From NCBI GenBank assembly GCA_015680685.1, contig MNCI01019003.1, positions 475,053-539,052 of the forward strand: DNA of 64,000 nt, in the 5' to 3' direction. The stretch is from Gnetum montanum (Eukaryota; Streptophyta; Gnetopsida; Gnetales; Gnetaceae). This document shows, one piece after another, positions 35,201 to 46,599 of the stretch; position 1 is the first letter of the stretch, and each line of letters starts with the position of its first letter. Both the position numbers and the translations under genes were made by a program. The notes below the pieces were generated by a model, which saw only the letters and a program-made list of their open reading frames with translations, was not told where the DNA came from and ran no database searches.

Positions 35201-37489
35201 TTCATCTAGGGAAATTTGAGCCATTGCCAAGGTTTGGTCATTAATGATCAAGCCTTAATCATTGACTCTATACTTGTAAGAAGTTCATAAAACCAATGGA
35301 GTTAGGAAAGGTAGTTTAGCCAATAAATCCATACAAAAACTATAACAACTATGCTTACCCTTGTGCTAGATAGGTTTTGAAATAAGGTGTGGGCTCTATG
35401 TGCCTCCATCAGATTATTATTAGCATTATGTTGGCTATACTACCATCATCCAAATCTTTGTAAGGTAGCATGGGCTAATCATGGCTATAGTTCCCCTTAT
35501 TGTCTTAGGAGGTGGATTGTTAGTAATGAACCTAGTAATCAGGATGGATGATTGAGGCAATAGTGACTCCACTATGACTCCAGCCACATCTATAGATGAC
35601 TATGACCATAACATCTCACTGAAATTCTACAAGATGTAGGCAAGGAATTCCCTTGCCCTAAGTTGGAACCATAGTGATATCTTTCCCAAGGGCATGTCAG
35701 GAAGTAGGGTGTTAGCCTTGGGATGGAAAATGTAGCATAGAATGCCCACCAACTCAATGATAATGAGTATGGGCTTTGGAAAGACCCTACATGGCAAAGG
35801 AAAAAAAACATCATGACCAAATAAAACTTCTCAACAAGGTTGGAAAAACATCCTAGTTGGGGGTGAAATTAGCCTATGTTGAAAGCCCAAAGATGTTTAT
35901 TTAAACTTGCTCAAGAAATTCCAAAAAAAAAGCATTATTATAACCTTTCATAGCCTTTTACTTCATAGCCAAAATTAAGTCTTAGTCTAAACCATGCATA
36001 AACTTAGAAAAAAGCATTGAATTTAAAAAATATATATAGCCATAAAAGAGCCTACTAAAAATAGTAAAAGCCTTTAATTCTTAAAAATAAATTTAAAACA
36101 TAAATTTGACATATTTAGAAATCCCCAAGGGCATGAAATCTGACAAGAGTAATCTCTAATCATGTCAACTACATCCATCCCCGAAGGGGTAAAGTGCTAC
36201 AACCATGATATAGCCATAACCAAAAATTTATGAAAAATTCATCCAAGGTTTGATTTCAATGATTTCACCATAGAAGGAATCATAAAATCACAACCTTTCT
36301 AGCCATGACTATTACAACCAAAATACACATGACCATATTTGCATATAATATAGCCAAAATTACTAAAACAATAGTCATTGTCATTAACCCCCTTTCGTGC
36401 AAGGTTGGGATAAAATTTACCAAAACTTTGTTTGAGCTCCAAATAGAGCAATTCCACATCATTTGAAAGTTTTAATTGAGACCTATGTATCCATATTTGA
36501 AAAACATTTAAAAATCTTTCTGGTTATGAGGAAAAAAATCATTAATTTGGATAAAAATCTTAAATTGACATAAAACCTCTCTTGACATAGGCTTAATGAG
36601 AAATTTATTAAAAATTTGTTTCAAGTCCAATCAGAGTGATCCCACCTTTTTGGAAAGCTAAAACCAAGACCTATCCATCCATAAGTAAAAACTAGCCAAA
36701 ACCCTACCTTTTACTTAGAAAAAGTTCATGAATTTACATGGAATTCTAATAATGGCATAAAAAACCTAACTGCATAGCCTTAGGAAAATAGCCATAACTC
36801 CATCATTATTAATCCAAATTAAACAAAACAATAGACATTGGAAATATTAAATATTGGGCTACAAACCCATAACATTGAATTTAAAAAAATATGTAGTTAT
36901 TGTTGTATTAGAAAATTCACAATGTTTCTTGATTTTTTCACCAAAAAAGCTTTAAAATCATAAAACCCAACTTGACATAGCCATGAAAAATAGCAAAAAA
37001 AAAAGCCAAAACAATAAATAACCATTTGAAAGCATATAAAAATAAAGGGGTAGGATTTTTTTGAAATTTAATTTTGATAAAAAATTCAACCTAGATTTAA
37101 GAAAAATAGTCCTACCCCCAAGTTTTGGAAAAAAACCATCAAAATAGCAAGCCTAATTTAAAAAATCAAAACTACTAAGGACAAAACAATGAAAAGACCA
37201 TAGATCTATGTAGAAATGGCCAAAATAAGAGGTTGGATTTTTTTGGAAATTCATCTTAACCCCTTTACCAGTGTAGATCTAAAGAAAACATCCCCACACA
37301 TGGTAAGAAAAATAAGAAAAAACGAGTAGAATCAAAAGCAAAAATAGGTAGAACTACCTACCTTGGAGTAGCAACAAAAGAAGATTGAATGGAGATAGGT
37401 CTTGGTAGCCCTGCTAGGTTCCTTTCATCTTTTTCTACCTTCTAAAGCCTTAGATTCTAGCTCTTTCCCCCATGCTACCTAGACGCCAT
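32267..37489 (-). pseudogene. Antisense multi-exon gene inside E2, decayed
   Basis: Likely exons on the minus strand, in order: 37489-37362 (ATG 37489; MASR start; donor AAG|GTAGGT), 35873-35359 (donor GTAAGC), about 35260-34997 (ends HQKRRRK, donor GTAAAC), about 34890-33840 (basic run RKAKGVARKKFKRP; donor GTATTT), 33718-33545 (acidic end EEEEES), 33455-33316 (donor AG|GTAAGG), about 33234-32421 (Lys/Glu-rich coiled coil) and 32341-32267 (acceptor TTGTATTTCAG; ends PPLPPLDTP, stop). Introns are AT-rich and non-coding. Each exon is readable except for TAG, TAA or TGA codons. The layout (basic start, globular part, acidic or coiled-coil part, Pro-rich end) resembles E1 ORF2. Function is unknown. 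Confidence 0.6.
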
Positions 37490-37929
37490 GGCAAGCTCAA
37501 TGCTACGAATGGTTAGAAATTGAGAAGAATAGAAGTTCAACACTAGCTATAGCAAAAACTAGATGTCTCCACATTGAAGATGGATTCTCTCTATTGAAAC
37601 AATATCCTCTAAAACTCTTCACTAAAGCCTTGTTTATGAAAAATGATAATTGTGGTTGAAACTTGTGAAATTTCACAATAAAAGCCACATCAAAACCTAA
37701 AATGACCACCTCTAAACCCTAGCTATCAATTTAGTGAACCATAACCCTAAGAGAATTGACGTGCAATGGGGGGCAGTCTCATCTATGTTGGGATAGGTGA
37801 GAAATAACTTCACTTTTAAAATTTTAAAATTTTAAGGTTGTAGACCCCACTATACACCCTCACCCTTGGCCTAAAATTTATATCAATGCTAGGTTTTAAT
37901 CCCTCAAATACTTAGAAAAATAACCAAAC
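37490..37929 (-). other. Upstream region of the antisense gene
   Basis: AT-rich sequence between the first ATG of the antisense gene and the repeat array. CCCTAA-like pieces occur near 37735. No clear TATA box. It would hold the 5' UTR and core promoter if the gene was transcribed on its own. Confidence 0.35.
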
Positions 37930-40830
37930 CCTAACTCCCATGCATCCATGATAGAGATATCCTACCCAATGTGGGTTTTCACATTGTGGAAACACTACCC
38001 AATGTGGAAGAAGGAGGATAATACTCATCTTCACCTCCCAATGCCCATCTATCCCAAGTTTGACCCCCAAAGTGAATCCACATGACCTAAAACTCCTCCA
38101 AGAATGCCCAATAGCCCTATAACCTCATCAAACCTAGTTGAAACTGGTCGATACCTTGGGATTTGGTATCTCCATGTGGGGGGAAGCCTCATCCATGATG
38201 AGCATCTCATCCCTAACGTGGATGGAGGGGTGAAAGACCAAAAATTACCCAAATTTATCACCTAATAACCATTTCACAAGGCTTGATACTTCCTCACAAC
38301 CTCTTGTAGCCTAGATTGACCCTAGAACAAGTCGATTACCCATCCGTGACCTTTTGCACACTAGGGAGTCCTCCTTCCACACTACCCAACATAGAGCTAG
38401 TGTGGAAACCTAAGGGATATGCAAGAAATCCTAAGCTACAACCCAAAATAGCCAAATAACCTACCCTGGTGATCCTTAGACCCTACTAGAAACCTCTAGA
38501 GCTTCCAAAGATCTCAAAAGTAGTCAAAATGGCAAAAACTATCATCCCCCTCTCATCCACATTGGATATGGATGCCTAGCATGGAAGAAGGGGGAAATAT
38601 TGCATGAGGCACTTAGGAGCCTCCAAACCACTAGATCTTAACACCCAATATTGATGGTCAACATCAACAACCCTAGAGGCTAACATACATGATTAATTGG
38701 ATGTCTAATTGGCCTAGATCTAACTTTCTTAGTTCTTCCACATGTAAGAGATCTCTTCCTTGCTTCCCAACATGGAATAATGATGGGTAGAGCTAAAAGG
38801 TTAGTAAGGGATCCTAGAAACAAGAAAAAAACATTAGATTTCCTTAGACTAACACTAGAACCTTAATAGCCTCTCTGAAAAACAATAGAATGCCAAAAGT
38901 TAACATTAGCTCCTTAAGGTTCTTCCATGCTAGGAAAGTCCCTATCCACGCTAAGCATTATATTCTTAGCATGTATGGGAGGGGGAAGCCAAAGTTATTA
39001 AATTTTGCATGTAGTTTGACTTCTAGAAGCAACCCAATCCTTCGAGAAGCCATCAAACTTCTAGAAGCCACTTGAAATGACCAAAACTTAGTCCACTTGG
39101 GTTTTTCATGCTGAGGAGGATTCCATCCATGCTAAGAATCCTATCCCTAGCATGGATGGAGTGGAAAGCCTAAAAAACCCCCTTATAGCCCTTAAAATGG
39201 CCAACTTTCTACCCTAGGCATCGGTAGTCAACACTGACAACCCTGTAGACACACATGCACAGATAAAACTAGAAAAAATTGGTATAAAATAGGGTCCCCT
39301 AGTTCTTCCATGGGGAGCCACCTCTTCCACATTGTATAGCATGGAAGAAAGTGGGGAAGTTTTTGGGGACTGAAAAATATCCTTTGGACACCTCAAACAA
39401 ACACCCTATAGCCCTACATGAACCCTAAGACCAATTTTACACCTACTAGTGCCTCTAAACCCTATAAAAGTGACTCCAAATGATCAAAAGGCTATTTCTT
39501 CTAGTCTTCCATGTTGAGAATATCTTCCCTAATGTGTAAAAAATGGGGAAAGCTCAAACACCACCTAGAAAATCTCCAAATTAACCAAACTTGACCTCAA
39601 ACTCTAGTCCTTGACCCCAACAACCCTGAAAGCATACATGCATGTTTGATTAAGGTTAAAATTGGCCCAAATCTAAGACTGGTAATTATTTCACTCTAGG
39701 GATCCTCACTTCCATGCTAGCCAACATGGAGACTAAGAGGAAGACTCATTTAGGACTCATAGACACCTTAGAATGATACCAAATGACCTTGCATGCATCC
39801 TAGAATCTTATATTCATCCTTTGGAATCTTCAACCTTAGAAAAATAACCCTAAATGGCCAAAAATCTATTTCTCCAATCTTCCACAATGAGGATGGAATC
39901 CCTAGCATAAAAATTTTTTGGAAAGCCCAAAAAAAACTTGAAATCACTCAAAACTACCAAATTGTAACCTAAACCCCTAGTTTTTGATCCTAGTGATTTT
40001 GGAAGCCAACATGCACAATTGATTGCAACTCAAATTGGCTTGGATTTGGGATTCTTACTCCATCCACACTGGAGAGGATCCCCTCCATGCTGGGTAGTGT
40101 GAAAATAGGGGATAAGGCTACCTTTCCACTTTTGATGGCAAGATGACACTCTTGAAAGCCAAAGATCTATGTCAAAAAGGCCTAGGATCTCATAGCCTTA
40201 AAATTTTGCACATTTACCCTTTTTTAAAACTCTAAAATTCATTCCCCTAAATCTTCCATGATAGAGTAACTTCCCTAGTGTGGAAATAGCGGGTAAGAGT
40301 TTAGGTTCCCTTGAATGACCTCCAAACATGACCAAAATCAGCTAGAAACTTGCAAAATCATGATCTGGAGCACTAGGAGGCTAGGAACCTAGTTAGCATG
40401 CTCTCAAATCATTGTGAATTCATAAAATGAGTGTCCCCCTATTATTCCATGTTGGTGATGCTATGATTAGAATGGAATAAGGAGGGAAATCCATTTCAAC
40501 ATGTTTTGATACCCAAAATTAACTCAAAATATCTCAAAATAAAGCTAGATGATGCACAAGTTTCAAATCTACGCTCTAGCTGTCAATTTAACCTTGTTTG
40601 ATCCTATTTTGACTAAAAATTTGATTCTCCATGCTAAAAATCCTTTCTTCATCACTACCCACTATGGAAATAGGGGGAAGGCTATAAAACATGCTTTTTA
40701 GCCCTTACAGACCTTTAGAGTGCCCAATTTTGATAAATATGGCCCTATGTTACCTTGGGGAGGCCCTGAGACCTTAATTTTCAAACCTTCGATGCTCAAA
40801 AATTTACTTCCAAACAGCCCAACACTAGTC
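37930..40830. repeat. ~190-bp tandem array with mostly alternating A/B units (~380-bp higher-order repeat)
   Basis: A recurring core, CTTCCATGCT...AGCATGGA...GGGGGAAGCC with variants, appears about every 190 bp near 38165, 38365, 38545, 38735, 38920, 39100, 39300, 39500, 39690, 39880, 40070, 40250, 40440 and 40630. Between cores two filler types mostly alternate. Type A has ACAACCCT.GAAGC.AACATGCA near 38670, 39240, 39624, 39997 and 40388. Type B has a GGCCAAAA(A)CT-like phrase near 38520, 38890, 39075, 39475, 39855 and 40230. Most A spacings are 370-390 bp; two B units in a row break the order at 38800-39090. Highly diverged. Confidence 0.7.
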
Positions 40831-41499
40831 CTAACCGATGCCCAAACTCATCTAATAGCCTTGTAGCCCTAAAACATCATCTACTAAGGCCTAAAACTAG
40901 CAAAATCCAACCTTCTTTGATCCATATTAGCCAAGTTTGACAATATGTAGCCTATATTTCTTGAATTAGCCTTATAATGTCATGTTTCAACTTGTTTTTG
41001 GCCTTGTGTTACATTACTGACATTGTTGGCCTTCTTATGACCTTTACATAGCCTTATATTTTCCTTGTTTGCTTATTACACCTTTATTTGCCTTTTTTTT
41101 TGCATTTGATTAGTATCAAATTGTGGGGTTTGACATTTCCTAACCCCTATTTGACACCATGTAACCATGGTCTACTATGGCCTTAAACTAGCATTATAGT
41201 CCACCAAGATTCTAAATTGGCATCATGGCCCACTATGGCCTAAAATTGGAAAAATTATGAGCCTTGTTGATCATTTTTAGCATTATTTCTCATACTTCCC
41301 ATTTCTATGACATTGGTTTGACATTTATTTGGCCCTTATTGCACTTTGTTTGCTTGTTGATGTCCTATTTAGGGCCTTGGATGACATTGTTTGCATTAGA
41401 ATAACATGTATTTGCATAATTTTATAACATTTTAGAATATTTATTTACTTTTACCTAGGTACCACTTAATATGCTTCTGGTTGACATGTAGGATCAAAG
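40831..41499 (+). other. End of the protease-RT spacer of E2
   Basis: AT-rich with a T-rich part, then minisatellite units (41160-41260). Just before E5 the sequence TTACCTAG and, 30 bp later, TTGACATGTAG|GATCAAAG look like 3' splice sites. Coding for the RT region (YEYLRVDQS) resumes straight after, at 50471. Known: Ogre elements splice out an intron at this place. CAAAG at 41495-41499 is the E5 target duplication. Confidence 0.45.
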
Positions 41500-42942
41500 T
41501 GTACTGACCTAAATCATCGGTGTAAGGCTGGAAGGGAAAACAAACATCGAAATATCGTTGGGCAAGCACAGCTGACCTTGCCTTCACCAAAGGGCAAGCT
41601 GGAAAAGTAAACGAAGGTAGAGTGCCTTGGATGATCTGCACGCAAATCAACCAAGGACTTCCCTAAGCGTAAACTAAGGCTTGCTTTAGGGTTATCATAA
41701 CTGATGTTTTAAAACATAAACAGAAAGTACAAAATGTAAACAGAGATGCATGCAGAACTGGTATTGTAAACAAAACGTAAATTGAATGTAAAATAGAGTA
41801 AACGGAAAATAATGGCTGGAAAAGTGAACTATATTTTATTGCTTAGAAAAGATGTGCACCGGTCAAAGCATAGCTGCACATGTGGATGGTAGGTTAAGCG
41901 CCAAGCCCTTGGGTGATGTGATGTAATGTGTTTCAGAAGTACTTGGATGCTAGGAGTCAAAGTGTGCCGAGTGCTCAAGGATTGCTGGTCTAAGTTTCCT
42001 AAGCTATCCAACTCCAAAATTGCCAACCCTATTTATGTGAATTGATAGGGTATTTATAGGATTGGGTCAGGCTCAGGCATGGAATTCATGAATGGAATTA
42101 ATGGCTGGGAGATGAGAGAAACATGGATCTCATGACACGTGTCCAATGGACAGCTGTGTATGAGTTGGACGTCTATGGGAAAGCTACGTTCTTGACTAGG
42201 TTCATCGTATCTTACAACGTGTAGCTTACTCAAGCCCATGGAAGCATAGACAATTTGGACTGTGAGGGCTTGACAAGCCCACAAATGAAGATTTACAATG
42301 AAATGATAATATACAACAAGAGAAATCGATTTTGGCTCCATTAAAACTTCTGGATCTACAACTTGACTACTGCAATGTGTTGATTCGAGTGGTTTAGTGG
42401 TTGTTTGGACTATTTTTTCTTGACAAGAACTTCCAGAGTTGATTTTGTCTGTGTGACTTTAGCATGCACACGCTACACTCATGCCACACTCACGGTGCAG
42501 CGTGACCTCAACGTGAGTGAGCAAAGACTTGCAAATTTCAAATTTTGAAGTTGATTCCTGAGTGCAAAAATTATTTGGCTACTGTTGATCTTTAAAATTG
42601 TTGGTCAAGTTGGACTCACACTGCAACGTGACCTGCAGCATGACCTGCAGCATGAGTGACAAAAAATTGCATCTTTTGATGCTAAAATTTGAATCCCTGA
42701 ATGCTGAAGCTTGGAGTTGACATCAGTGGCCTTTAAGGATGGCTTGCATCTTCAGATTGGGCCATCTTTGATTTGATTTTGAAGCTATTGGAGTTACTCA
42801 TGCTAACGTTGAGGGTAGGCTAGACGGCATGAGTAAGCTAGGCATGAGTTCCATGCCTTAGTCAAATTTTACCTCCTAAAACTTCGAAAGGGCTTGAGTC
42901 GTTTTCATTTCAAAGTGCTAGGCCAAAATTAGTGGTGTTTCA
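41500..42942 (-). repeat. E5 3' LTR
   Basis: Pairs with 48818-50465. Minus-strand TATA box CTATAAATACC near 42058-42048. U3 is rich in GCAGCGTGAG / CACGCTGCA motifs (42460-42870), several forming short inverted pairs. Confidence 0.9.
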
Positions 42943-42957
42943 TTGGTCCCTCTTTGT
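42943..42957 (-). other. E5 polypurine tract
   Basis: The minus strand reads AAAGAGGGACCAA directly before the TGAAACAC start of the 3' LTR. Confidence 0.65.
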
Positions 42958-44129
42958 TGACGTCTAGAGGAATCCACCTGAGAGACGTCAACAAAGAAGT
43001 GCAAAAAACCATGAACAAACAAGCATCAAGCATTAACCATTAGCCCTTGGCCAAATTTCGTTGCACCATTTTCAAAAGTACATGGGATTGAGGGAATGTG
43101 GTTCAAGATACAAGGGATTGTAACCAAGGGAAGTCAAGATTTGATCAAGGGTTATGATTGCTACCAGGATTGTGGAAGAGGAATGCTTTCATGCGAATGA
43201 GCTATATCTTTGGTCTTTGTCAATAGCCAACATTCAGTAGACTCGGAGCCAAGACATAGGAGGTGCGTTCTTTGGAGAAATGGGACTCTTAAAGAGTGTT
43301 TAAGGGGTGCATTGTAAATAGCCAAAGCCATAAGATGACATGCAACATGATCTTCTTTGAGACATGAGCATAACTATTTTTCAAGACAATTGCCTTCTCG
43401 CCTAGGGCTTGTAAGAGAATGACCAATAGTCTTTTGTTTAAATGGGGTCAGGAGGACGTTTTCTGTGCATTTTTCTCTTTGATTTTCTTATTCTTTTTTC
43501 TTTTGCCTTTCTTCTTTTCTTTTATTTTTTCTTTTTTCTTTTTTTCTTTGTCTTTTTGAAAGAGCTTTCTTTCAGTGTTGTGCTCATGTTCGAGCATTTG
43601 CATTTTGTATCATGCATTGTGCACTATTTTTTGCATTGCAACTACTTAGAGAATCACAGTGTGCAACCATGTGTCAAGAGTTTTGGGATGTGTATAATGT
43701 ATCCAGAGGGTGTCATTAAGTAGGATAAGGGGAACATGAGTTAGGAATAGGGAATGTATCAGGAGTTGGGAATGTACTTATGAATGGATTGATTAACCCA
43801 GTTGCAGGTGTCAAGAGGAATGTGATACCTTGTCATCATGATGAAGTGCATCTATGCGTGAATGCCTTAGGAGTGTCATCCTACAAACACAACTCCAAGA
43901 AGAAAAGAAAAGACACAAATGAAATGGTTAGCTAAGCACTTGAAAAAAACCAAGGGGATGAAGCCACCATGTACGATTTTCAAAGTAGACAAAACAACAT
44001 CATCTTCATCAAGGTCCATGAGATGAATTGTATAGCACGTTTTTGTAAGACAATTGCCTTCCCACCCAGGGCTTGTATGGGAAGAGCCAATTGCAACAAC
44101 AAATCTTTTCAAGTATTGTCTAGTTGTCA
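42958..44129 (-). other. E5 3' untranslated region
   Basis: No domain in either strand. It contains a T/C-rich run (about 43475-43560) that produces a false hydrophobic frame on the plus strand. A phrase (GCCTTC.C.CCTAGGGCTTGTA.G) occurs twice, near 43390 and 44060, so part of it is duplicated. Confidence 0.5.
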
Positions 44130-44690
44130 ATGATGTCACCAGTTTATAGTCTTAGCAGACTATCATAGGTTAGCTTCACATCATATCCCTTTGGACGGTG
44201 CCAGTTTAGCATCGTAGCGAATGGTGCAATGCTAGTTTATAGTTGTAGCAGACTGTGAATAGGAAAACTAGTTTATAGTCTTAGTGGACTCTACATGTTA
44301 GTTTTATGTCATGGTGGACAGATGTGGTATTTTAGTTTCATGTCGGATAGATCTCTGTGGTGTCGGTTTATTGTCATGACTCCAGGACATTCTGTCGTAT
44401 CAATTTTAAGTCATGATGCCAGGACTATTCTATGGTATCAGTTTTAAGTCATGATGCTAGGACTATTCTGTGGTATTAGTTTTAAGTCATGATGCCAGGA
44501 CTATTCTGTGGTATCAGTTTTAAGTCATGATGACAAGACTGTTCAGTGGTATCAATTTTAAGTCATGATGCCAGGACTGTTCTGTGGTATCAGTTTTAAG
44601 TCATGATGCCAGGACTATCTATGCTAGTTTATAGTCATAGTGGACTGTCTTTGCTAGTTTATAGTCGTAGTGGATTGTTCGTGCTTACCT
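44130..44690. repeat. E5 minisatellite, 38-bp units
   Basis: AGTTTTAAGTCATGATGCCAGG plus 16 more bases repeats at exact 38-bp steps from about 44401 (44401, 44439, 44477, 44515, 44553, 44591), flanked by more diverged units of the type CTAGTTTATAGTC.TAG.GGACT at 44130-44330 and 44630-44690. On the element's sense strand the unit is similar to the E2 repeats at 31715-31970. Scattered copies also lie at 46330-46380. Confidence 0.85.
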
Positions 44691-45059
44691 TGTTTGTCTA
44701 AGGTGTGATGTTGCATGCATGGTCATGTTGTGTGTCTGCAAGGTCTTACAAAGATCAACTAGGAAGAAAACAACATCATGTGACACCTATTGTACGTAGA
44801 GTTGAAATGTATGAATGAAAGAAAATCAATGCAAAAGGTGATAGTTTTAGGCCGTTCCGGGCCGTATGCTAGTTTAAGGCCTTTCCGGGCCATGTGTTTT
44901 TGTAGTTTTATGTTTTTATGTTTTTATGTTTGATGTTTTTCAAATGCAATGTGTAAAATAAGTTTAAGGGAGTTTAAACAAAGAAAAATGCATGATCTAA
45001 GTGAACAGGAAAAATATAACCACATAGACTAGTGCAATGTAAAGAAAAGTCAAAAATGC

Positions 45060-45706
45060 ATGTTAGAGGGGTAGGTAGAAGGTAGGAAAGCATCTAGCAC
45101 ATTTTTGGCTAAGGGAGAGTCTTGGTCATGTAGTTGCTTCCTAACTAGGCATGGATTAGGGAGCATGCAAGGTTTAGGGTCCTTTGGGGGACTGTTGGCT
45201 TCAACCACTCATTTGGGTGTGTTAGCCTCAAGCATTACGTTGGTTACCATAGGTGTACCACCAAGAAACTCTTCTTCCAAAACGTGCGCCATGTCTATGT
45301 CATGGATAGTCGAAGAGAAAACATTATTACCATGGATGATAACTTGACCACCTTCGTATGAAAGGTGGATTTCTTAGTGAATGGGAGAGGAGATGGCCCT
45401 TAGTTGGGCTAGCCAAGGCCTACCTAGAATCATATTAATACCTGGCATCTCTTCTATGATAGTGAAATATGCACTAGTGGGGAATTGTTCTCCCGCCACA
45501 AAGGCTAAGTTGCTTGTACCTCTGAATATGACACGTGATCCATTGAAGGATTTTAGACGTGTGGTTTTGGTTGGCTTGATTTCATCTACTAGGCCTAGCT
45601 TATCGATGACGAAGTACAAGACTACGTTTGTTTCCACACCATCATCAACATGCACTCTGCAGATGGTACACTGTCCAACACATATGCTAATGGATAGTGG
45701 AGCCAT
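45060..45706 (-). pseudogene. E5 aspartic protease
   Basis: 45706-45374 is open for 110 codons: CRVHVDDGVETNVV (D-D-G active site), RLKSFNGSRV, then MILGRPWLAQLRAISS. The reading continues past a TAA with IHLSYEGGQVIIHGN and on to about 45060. It lines up with the E2 protease motif by motif and is in better shape, so E5 is younger, as the nesting requires. Confidence 0.85.
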
Positions 45707-46599
45707 AGTGACCTCCCCTCATTTGGGGTTGACTTTGACTGCATCATCGCGAAAGGTTAAGATTTTTGAACCCAATTCTTATGGTGTGGAAGGCAACATT
45801 TTTGCACGGATGGATGCCTCATTGGTAGGGATGTCCTCCATAATAGGAATGAAGGCTAAGACCTAGGCCAATGCTTGGAAGTGAGCAGGTGAGGTCCTAA
45901 CTAGGTCGTACAAGCTAAACGTCATGTTCTTATGCTTGAGATTTTCTTTTACTTGGGTTAGTGAAACTATGAAGTTCTTGTCATTAGTCATTGTGTTGGC
46001 CTTGACTTCCTCCATGTGGTTTGAGAGATAGATCTCTTCCAAAGGGGACTTGGGCTTAGTTTGCTTGGCTTGCTTGGGGGTAGGGGCCCCAGTGTTTAGC
46101 TATTGTTTGTTGGTTGTGGCTTTTGCTTTAGCCATAGGGGTTGCGAGATGCTTGTTTGTACTCTTGAGTTGCCATTTGGTGGGCCTACCTAGGTTGCTAG
46201 TAGGGCCAAACCTTGAAGGAGGAGGGATTGAGATGTTGCCCACTATTGGGCTTCAGGTAGGTGAAGGGCCATCATGTTGTGGCACCTTGATGATGAAAGG
46301 TTGCTTAGCAGTTTTTGTTGCTGCGTCATGCTAGTTTAATGTTTTAGCAGACGAGTCATGCCAGTTTAACGTCTTAGCAGACAATTGTTGTGGAACCTTG
46401 ACCACAGAGGGTGTTGTGGGTGCCTAAGGTAGCACTTTGATAATAAAGGGAGGTCTTTTATTTGTGGAGGCTAAGGGAATCCTTCCCTGGCTAGGAGGCA
46501 CATGGATCACGAAAGGTTTTTGCACAAGTTTGGGCTTGCCACCTATGCTAATTAAATTTATGACATAGGAGGCATCATCTATGTTGGATTGACTTACCA
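45707..46599 (-). other. E5 gag-protease linker
   Basis: Partly open on the minus strand (46609-46424) with Pro/Lys-rich sequence and no domain. Equivalent to 29975-30869 of E2. Confidence 0.5.

Noticed and set aside
43442-43723. Phe/Leu-rich membrane protein on the plus strand
   Set aside because: Comes from a T/C-rich run in the E5 3' region; antisense to the element and without other support.
45381-45866. 161-codon plus-strand protein
   Set aside because: Antisense shadow of the E5 protease, whose motifs are clear on the minus strand.
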